NCBI RefSeq assembly: GCF_014212055.1
Contig: NZ_JACJVO010000012.1
Span: forward strand, 1 to 64,000
Reading direction: 5' to 3'
Origin: Cohnella zeiphila
GTDB taxonomy: Bacteria; Bacillota; Bacilli; Paenibacillales; Paenibacillaceae
DNA length: 64,000 bases
Under the pieces are notes generated by a model. It ran no database searches. It had not been told where the DNA came from and saw only the letters and a program-made list of their open reading frames with translations. The first letter of the stretch is position 1. The number at the start of each line of letters is the position of its first letter. This document shows, in pieces, positions 59,120 through 64,000 of the stretch. A program made the translations under genes and the position numbers.

Positions 59120-60241
59120 ATGTTTTTGGCTTTGAAGGAATTAATGCATAGCAAGATGAAATTTTTAATGATCGTCATTATTTTTGTCTTGGTTGCCTGG
59201 TTAGTATTCATTCTGTCGGGTTTGGGCAATGGTTTGTCGACGCTTGCGGCGTCAGCCTTCCAGAACATGAAAGCCGATTATGTCATATTCGAACAAGGGT
59301 CGCAGTCGACCATGGGCAAGTCCTTGTTGTCTGACCAATTGGTGGCGGAAGCAGAGAAATTGCCAAATGTAACTGCCGCATCGCCTATGGGAAGTACGAT
59401 GGCTACGGCCATGAAAGGCAATAACACAAAGAATGAAGATAAGGTCGATATCGCGGTCTTAGGCATTCTCCCCGGCAGCTTCCTAGAGCCTGCCGTAATT
59501 GAAGGCGAAGGATTATCTTCGGAAAATCCAACAGGCGTTATTGTAAACAAGACGATGAAGGATGATGGATTTAAACTCGGGGACACTTTTCAATTGGACG
59601 GGTCGACACAAGCATTGACGATTATCGGATTCGTTGACAACCAGACCTACAACCACCTTACAGCTGTTTTTGTTCCGATGTCCGAATGGCGGAAGATTGC
59701 TTTTGCCGCGCCGGGATCGGATAAGGGAATTGCGGGTCCGGTAAACGCGATTATGTTGCAAGGCAGGCATATCGATCCTTCCGTTATTAGCAGCAAGCTC
59801 TCCAATATAGATACAGTGACACGCGGAGCAGCGATTCATGGCATGCCGGGGTACAAGGAAGAGAACGGCTCCATTATGATGATGCTGGCCTTTTTGCTCG
59901 CGATTTCCGCATTCGTGCTTGGTGTCTTCTTTTATGTCATTACGATGCAGAAAACAAATCAATTCGGCATTATGAAAGCAATCGGGGCAAGAAACGGCTT
60001 TTTGAGCAAAGCGATTGTCTCTCAAGTCCTTGTCCTATCGCTAACGAGTATCGTTGCCGGCGTTTTACTCACTTACGGGACAGCTGCGGTCATGCCGAAG
60101 GGGATGCCGTTCAAGCTGGAGACGAACCTCGTTATCGAGTATTCGATCATCCTTCTTGTCATAGCAGTGCTCAGTTCATTAGTCTCGGTTCGAAAAATAA
60201 CCAAAATCGATCCGCTGAAGGCGCTCGGGAGGGTTGAATAA
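59120..60241 (+). CDS. ABC transporter permease, FtsX/MacB family (HrtB-like)
   Basis: A 373-residue permease. One N-terminal helix (about 15-38) is followed by an extracytoplasmic MacB-like domain (about 40-240) and three C-terminal FtsX helices (LLAISAFVLGVFFYVITMQK onwards), ending DPLKALGRVE. ATG 59120 follows GAGGAG by about 10 bases; an earlier ATG at 59048 would put an operator inside the coding region. Overlaps the ATPase start by one base. HrtB-like by layout; the substrate (haem, lipid or drug) is unknown. Confidence 0.85.
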   Translation: MFLALKELMHSKMKFLMIVIIFVLVAWLVFILSGLGNGLSTLAASAFQNMKADYVIFEQGSQSTMGKSLLSDQLVAEAEKLPNVTAASPMGSTMATAMKGNNTKNEDKVDIAVLGILPGSFLEPAVIEGEGLSSENPTGVIVNKTMKDDGFKLGDTFQLDGSTQALTIIGFVDNQTYNHLTAVFVPMSEWRKIAFAAPGSDKGIAGPVNAIMLQGRHIDPSVISSKLSNIDTVTRGAAIHGMPGYKEENGSIMMMLAFLLAISAFVLGVFFYVITMQKTNQFGIMKAIGARNGFLSKAIVSQVLVLSLTSIVAGVLLTYGTAAVMPKGMPFKLETNLVIEYSIILLVIAVLSSLVSVRKITKIDPLKALGRVE

Positions 60242-60951
60242 TGCCAACAGGTTTGCAGATCAACAACGTCACTAAGTATTATGCAGAGGGAAGCAACCGG
60301 ATATCCGCGCTTGAACGAGTATCTATCTCGGTGGAGTTCGGGGAGTTTGTTGCTGTTGTCGGACCATCCGGGTCGGGTAAGAGCACTTTTTTATCAATTG
60401 CGGGAGCACTGCTCAAAGCTTCTGAAGGAGAAGTCAACTTAAATGGACATCTTCTATCTAAGCTTTCCGATAAAGAACTTTCTAATGTAAGATTGAAGGA
60501 AATCGGGTTTATTATGCAGTCGTCTAATCTCGTCCCCTATTTGAACGTTTTTGACCAATTGCTCTTAGTCAAGAAGATGTCGGGAAAGGTTAGAGCCGAG
60601 GATAAAACATTTGCCGTTAATCTGCTGGAAGAACTGGGGCTCGGCTCCAAGTTGAAGAGCTTCCCGGAAGAACTGTCGGGCGGGGAGAAACAACGTACGG
60701 CTGTCGCGCGAGCTTTAATAAACAATCCCAACGTCATCTTGGCGGATGAGCCTACGGCTAGCCTGGATACTAAGCGTGCGCATGAAGTGGTCAGTATGAT
60801 CGCGCATGAGGTAAAGTCGCGTCGGAAAGCGGCAATTATGGTTACGCACGATGAGCGGATGCTTGAATATTGCGATAGAGTATATCGGATGGAAGACGGC
60901 AGATTGTCGCCGGCTGAATCGACAAGCTTAGCAGCGGTATGCAAGTTATAA
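60241..60951 (+). CDS. ABC transporter ATP-binding protein (LolD/MacB/HrtA type)
   Basis: A 236-residue ATPase: Walker A GPSGSGKST, Q-loop MQSSNLVPY, signature LSGGEKQR, Walker B NVILADEPTASLD and switch MVTHD. It partners the preceding permease; TAATG stop-start overlap couples translation. Confidence 0.94.
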   Translation: MPTGLQINNVTKYYAEGSNRISALERVSISVEFGEFVAVVGPSGSGKSTFLSIAGALLKASEGEVNLNGHLLSKLSDKELSNVRLKEIGFIMQSSNLVPYLNVFDQLLLVKKMSGKVRAEDKTFAVNLLEELGLGSKLKSFPEELSGGEKQRTAVARALINNPNVILADEPTASLDTKRAHEVVSMIAHEVKSRRKAAIMVTHDERMLEYCDRVYRMEDGRLSPAESTSLAAVCKL

Positions 60952-60990
60952 TTGGATTAAGATCCACAAATACACGGGGGTTGTCTTCAA

Positions 60991-61932
60991 ATGATGAGGA
61001 TGCCTGATGAACATGAGGTTTCAACGGCGGCCAGGAACGTCGAGGGATCGCTTGACGCAATAACAGCCCGGCTGGCACGCTTGATCTATGCCCATGCTCC
61101 GCATGACGGCGTCTTTAGCCAGCGCATCCCCGGTTTATATGTCAGTCGCTTTTCACGAACAAACACGGACTACGTCAAGACCTTTTACTTGCCTTCTTTA
61201 TTAATTACTGCACAGGGGGCGAAGACCGTCACGATGGGGCAGGAGATCTTTCCGTTCGGCAGGTCGCAAATGCTCCTGTTTCCCGTTGCCCTGCCGATCG
61301 CGATAAAGGCCGTTCAAGCCAGCTATTCCGAACCGATCCTCGGCGTCAGGCTGGAGCTCAACCCGCAGAAGATTGCCGAGCTGGTCTTGAAAGTGTATCC
61401 CCAGGGCTTGCCGCCGGCTCGTCAACGGAGCTCGGGTTACGTCGCGAGCGCCGACCCCGGCATCATGGACGCGGTGAGGAGGCTGGTGGATTGCCTGTCG
61501 AGTCCAGGCGATGCTGAATGGGTTGCCCCGCTCGTGGTGGAAGAGATTTTGATCCGAGTACTGCGCAGCCCGATCGGCGTTCACGCCGCTGAAATGGGTA
61601 TTGCGGATTCCGGCGTGCAGCGAATGGCGAAGGCCATTGCTTGGCTTCGCGACAACTTCTCCCGGCAGATGAAGATTGCGGACTTGGCCGAGCTGGTGCA
61701 CATGAGCGAGTCTTCGTTCCGCGAGCATTTTAAGTCCGTCACATCGATGAGCCCGCTGCAGTACCAGAAAGCGCTGCGCCTTCATGAAGCGAGACGTCTG
61801 ATGGTCTCCGATTCAACGGATGCGACCACCGCATGCCGGCTGGTAGGGTATGTGAGCGCCTCTCAATTTAACCGGGATTACAGCCGCTTTTTCGGCAGCC
61901 CGCCAAAGAGAGACATCGCCAGATTACGTTGA
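60991..61932 (+). CDS. AraC family regulator (AraC_N type)
   Basis: A 313-residue regulator. The AraC_N domain (about 45-190, PGLYVSRFSRTNTD, PSLLITAQGAKTVTMG) is followed by a C-terminal double HTH (MKIADLAELVHMSESSFREHFKSVTSMSPLQYQKALRLHEARRLM). Beside oxidoreductase genes, as is usual for this YqhC-like group, which controls aldehyde reductases. Confidence 0.88.
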   Translation: MMRMPDEHEVSTAARNVEGSLDAITARLARLIYAHAPHDGVFSQRIPGLYVSRFSRTNTDYVKTFYLPSLLITAQGAKTVTMGQEIFPFGRSQMLLFPVALPIAIKAVQASYSEPILGVRLELNPQKIAELVLKVYPQGLPPARQRSSGYVASADPGIMDAVRRLVDCLSSPGDAEWVAPLVVEEILIRVLRSPIGVHAAEMGIADSGVQRMAKAIAWLRDNFSRQMKIADLAELVHMSESSFREHFKSVTSMSPLQYQKALRLHEARRLMVSDSTDATTACRLVGYVSASQFNRDYSRFFGSPPKRDIARLR

Positions 61933-61958
61933 AGAAAATAAGGCATGGATCAAACTGT

Positions 61959-61990
61959 AACCCGCGGCCATAAGGCGAAGCGGGTTTTTG
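61959..61990 (+). terminator. intrinsic terminator
   Basis: AACCCGC and GCGGGTT around a 15-base loop, followed by TTTGTTTTT. Confidence 0.75.
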
Positions 61991-62156
61991 TTTTTACTCT
62001 TGGCGGATTAGGCAAGAAAGGACGCGGAACAGGCAAACATCCGGGCGAAATCCAATATAAAATGAGTCTAGCCTTAGGGCTGGCGGCGTTGATTATGGAT
62101 TTGCGCCGTTGGTGTTCGCCGGCTCTCCTATTTTACAGCTTAAGGAGGACTTCATT

Positions 62157-63053
62157 ATGCGTGTTTTTGTCACAGGAGCGTCCGGGTTCGTCGGCTCCGC
62201 CATCGTGCGCGAACTGATTGAAGCAGGGCATGAGGTGCTTGGCCTTGCCCGCTCGGATAAGTCCGCAGCGATGCTTGCCGCGGCGGGAGCGGCAGTTCAC
62301 CGCGGCTCTCTTGATAATCCGGACAGCCTCAGAAGCGGAGCCGCTGCCTCGGATGGTGTCATACACACCGCCTTTATTCACGATTTCTCGAACCTTGCGT
62401 CCTCCGGTGCGGCAGACAAGCTCGCGGTAGAGACGCTCGGTACCGCGCTTGCGGAATCCGGCCGCCCCCTCATCGTCACCTCCGTAATCGGGCACCTCGC
62501 GCCGGGCCGCCTCGGGACCGAAGAAGATGCTCCCGATCCTCATTCCGCAGTGAAGCACCGCGCCGCATCGGAAGAGGCAGCACTTTCAATGGCGCAGCAT
62601 GGGGTGCGAGCGTCGGTGGTGCGACTTCCGCACTCGGTACATGGCGATGGCGATCGCTGGTTTGTTCCGGCGTTGATCGATCTCGCCCGCCGCACGGGCG
62701 TCTCGGCCTATGTGGGCGACGGCGCTAACCGCTGGCCTGCCGTGCACCGATTGGATGCCGCACGTCTTTACCGGCTGGCGCTTGAGGCGGCACCGGCGGG
62801 TACGCGGCTGCATGCGATTGGCGACGAGGGGGTGCCGATCCGCGAGATCGCCGGCGTAATCGGCCGTCGATTAGGTGTTCCGGTGAGCAGCAAGTCGCCC
62901 GAGGAGGCAGCCGCCCACTTCGGTTGGTTGACGCACTTTGTTTCGGCGGACATCCCGGCATCAAGCGCTCTGACACGGGAGCGCTTCGGATGGCGGCCTG
63001 TGCAACCGTCACTCCTTTCCGACCTGGATCGGGAGCATTATTTCGCAACTTGA
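62157..63053 (+). CDS. NAD-dependent epimerase/dehydratase (extended SDR)
   Basis: A 298-residue atypical/extended [51 protein letters not shown] and [18 protein letters not shown]. The family acts on sugar- or isoprenoid-like carbonyls; substrate unknown. ATG 62157 follows AAGGAGGAC. Higher GC than neighbours. Confidence 0.88.
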   Translation: MRVFVTGASGFVGSAIVRELIEAGHEVLGLARSDKSAAMLAAAGAAVHRGSLDNPDSLRSGAAASDGVIHTAFIHDFSNLASSGAADKLAVETLGTALAESGRPLIVTSVIGHLAPGRLGTEEDAPDPHSAVKHRAASEEAALSMAQHGVRASVVRLPHSVHGDGDRWFVPALIDLARRTGVSAYVGDGANRWPAVHRLDAARLYRLALEAAPAGTRLHAIGDEGVPIREIAGVIGRRLGVPVSSKSPEEAAAHFGWLTHFVSADIPASSALTRERFGWRPVQPSLLSDLDREHYFAT

Positions 63054-63110
63054 TGAATCCGGCCGATCGGCTGTATGGAGCCATTTTCCATGAGGGAGGA
63101 GCAAAGCATA

Positions 63111-63842
63111 ATGACTGCACGATATGGCAAAACGGTTATCATTACGGGAGCAAGCAGCGGAATTGGCGAAGCAACAGCCCGTGAACTCGCGCGCGGGGGG
63201 GCGCACGTGGTGATCGGGGCCAGGCGCTTGGAAAAGCTTGAGGCTCTGGCATCGGCCATCCGCCAGGAGGGCGGTTCCGTTGCCGTTCAACAGCTCGACG
63301 TGACGGAACTCACTCAGATGCGGACCATCGTTGAATTGGCAATGAACCGTTTCGGACGTCTGGACGCTATCGTGAATAATGCCGGCATCATGCCGCTATC
63401 GCCTTTGGCAGCCTTGAAGATCGAAGAATGGGACCGGATGATCGACGTTAATATCCGCGGCGTTCTTCACGGCATTGCCGCCGGGCTTCCGGTCATGAAA
63501 GAGCAAGGATTCGGGCAATTCGTCAATGTAGCGTCTATCGCAGCCTACGCTGTATCCCCGATGGCATCCGTATATAGCGCGACCAAGTATGCCGTGCGGG
63601 CTATTACCGATGGGTTGCGGCAAGAGGTTGCCGGACAAGGCATCCGCGTAACCCTCGTCTCGCCGGGCGTCACGGAGTCCGAGCTGGCCGACAGCATAAC
63701 GGACAACGGGGCGAGAGAGCGGATGAAAGAATTCCGGCGCACTGCGCTGCCCGCTTCGGCCATCGCCCGCGCAATCGCTTATGCCATCGGGCAGCCGGCT
63801 GACGTCGATGTGAATGAATTGGTCATCCGACCGGTCATGTAG
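63111..63842 (+). CDS. short-chain dehydrogenase/reductase
   Basis: A 243-residue classical SDR: ITGASSGIGEATA, NNAGIMPLSPL, NVASIAAY and YSATKYAVRA. The C-terminal QPADVDVNELVIRPV end is typical of the YdfG-like group. ATG 63111, with GGGAGGAG upstream. A broken copy of its 3' end lies at 44071-44175. Confidence 0.92.
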   Translation: MTARYGKTVIITGASSGIGEATARELARGGAHVVIGARRLEKLEALASAIRQEGGSVAVQQLDVTELTQMRTIVELAMNRFGRLDAIVNNAGIMPLSPLAALKIEEWDRMIDVNIRGVLHGIAAGLPVMKEQGFGQFVNVASIAAYAVSPMASVYSATKYAVRAITDGLRQEVAGQGIRVTLVSPGVTESELADSITDNGARERMKEFRRTALPASAIARAIAYAIGQPADVDVNELVIRPVM

Positions 63843-63867
63843 TACCTATTTACGAAAATACAAGCAG

Positions 63868-63917
63868 CCGCAAGCGGCCATCCTGTCGCAGGGAGACCGC
63901 TTGCGGTGCCGTATCAC
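63868..63917 (+). mobile_element. doubtful att-like junction 7
   Basis: Hairpin CCGCAAGCGG/CCGCTTGCGG (63868-63906) ends in GTGCCGTATCAC (63906-63917), which matches 10 of 12 bases of GAACCGTATCAC in junction 3. The TTGCCGTT box is absent and the right arm does not match. Confidence 0.25.
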
Positions 63918-64000
63918 CTGGCTCTGGCAAGGCGTTCGGAATGACTATTCAGGACAGAGTACATGTTTCCATCAGGGTCCATCAGTCCGAAGAAGCGGCC
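63914..64000 (-). CDS. VOC-family protein, C-terminal end (continues beyond window)
   Basis: The minus-strand frame runs in from the right edge and reads GRFFGLMDPDGNMYSVLNSH before a stop at 63914-63916. FG-x-x-DPDGN-x-Y is the last strand and metal-site region of glyoxalase/VOC proteins. Confidence 0.6.
   Translation of the reverse strand, partial: GRFFGLMDPDGNMYSVLNSHSERLARAR

Larger units (their letters stand above)
29959..64000. mobile_element. rlmH-anchored tandem cassette region (SCC-like), right end outside the window
   Basis: Begins at the att-like 3' end of rlmH. It contains direct repeats of that sequence at about 35067, 40302, 44234, 48372 and 55160, plus a degenerate one at 35847 and a doubtful one at 63906, dividing it into roughly 4-8 kb cassettes. 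Cargo is accessory: a defence-like module, then regulator/oxidoreductase sets and many broken genes. A serine-recombinase remnant is present (32166-32333) but no intact integrase. The SCC analogy comes from site position and sequence; mobility is inferred. Confidence 0.6.

Noticed and set aside
63868-63917. A seventh att junction
   Set aside because: A hairpin and CCGTATCAC are present, but the TTGCCGTT box and right arm are missing and the bases overlap the stop of a VOC gene. Kept only as a low-confidence feature.
1-64000. CRISPR arrays, tRNA or rRNA genes, intact insertion sequences
   Set aside because: I saw no regularly spaced direct repeats with unique spacers, no cloverleaf with CCA-type end, no rRNA sequence and no transposase motifs with terminal repeats.

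Overview
The window looks like chromosomal DNA of a high-GC Bacillota, most likely Paenibacillaceae (Paenibacillus/Cohnella-like). The housekeeping genes (topB end, thrC, rlmN, udk, rlmH), the Gram-positive ribosome-binding sites, the cre-controlled mannitol PTS operon and the typical intrinsic terminators all point there. This is inferred from gene content and composition; no search was run.

Positions 1-29976 are a GC-rich core-like segment. In order it holds the topoisomerase III C-terminus, a UPF0158 gene, threonine synthase, small membrane proteins, an ECF sigma / DUF4179 anti-sigma pair, an Rrf2 regulator with two matching operators around a metallo-beta-lactamase-fold gene, transporters with divergent or adjacent regulators, and rlmN with a tandem-repeat tail. 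Next comes a self-contained mannitol operon (mtlA-mtlR-mtlF-mtlD-ptsI-ptsH) preceded by a DnaA-box cluster and a cre site. A TetR/permease pair, a two-domain esterase, uridine kinase, a pyrH paralogue behind a leader peptide plus terminator, and rlmH complete the segment. Intergenic repeats of at least three kinds occur here.

From the 3' end of rlmH (29959) to the right edge the window is accessory DNA. rlmH is the classical target of staphylococcal cassette chromosome (SCC) elements, and its last codons here read GAACCGTATCATAAGTAAC. Copies of that sequence, all in direct orientation, recur at about 35067, 35847 (degenerate), 40302, 44234, 48372 and 55160, with a doubtful one at 63906. At several of these junctions the left side has a fixed architecture: a hairpin, then TTGCCGTT (or TCGCCGAT), then exactly 14 bases, then GAACC. 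The region therefore reads as a tandem array of rlmH-targeted cassettes. No intact recombinase is present, but a C-terminal remnant of a large serine recombinase lies at 32166-32333.

The first cassette (30-35 kb) is strikingly AT-rich. It carries an OLD-like ATPase/TOPRIM protein, a small two-helix membrane protein and a caspase-like protease, a plausible anti-phage or abortive-infection module. The later cassettes carry mostly a transcription regulator (WYL, TetR, AraC, XRE) beside oxidoreductases or small detoxification proteins: SDR, NmrA, aldo-keto reductase, VOC, pirin, DoxX, GyrI-like, SnoaL and Dabb proteins, and an ABC exporter. Palindromic operators recur in their intergenic regions. 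Broken genes (old yellow enzyme, NmrA, MarR, SDR, epimerase, a third GyrI-like copy) cluster here and indicate repeated recombination and decay.
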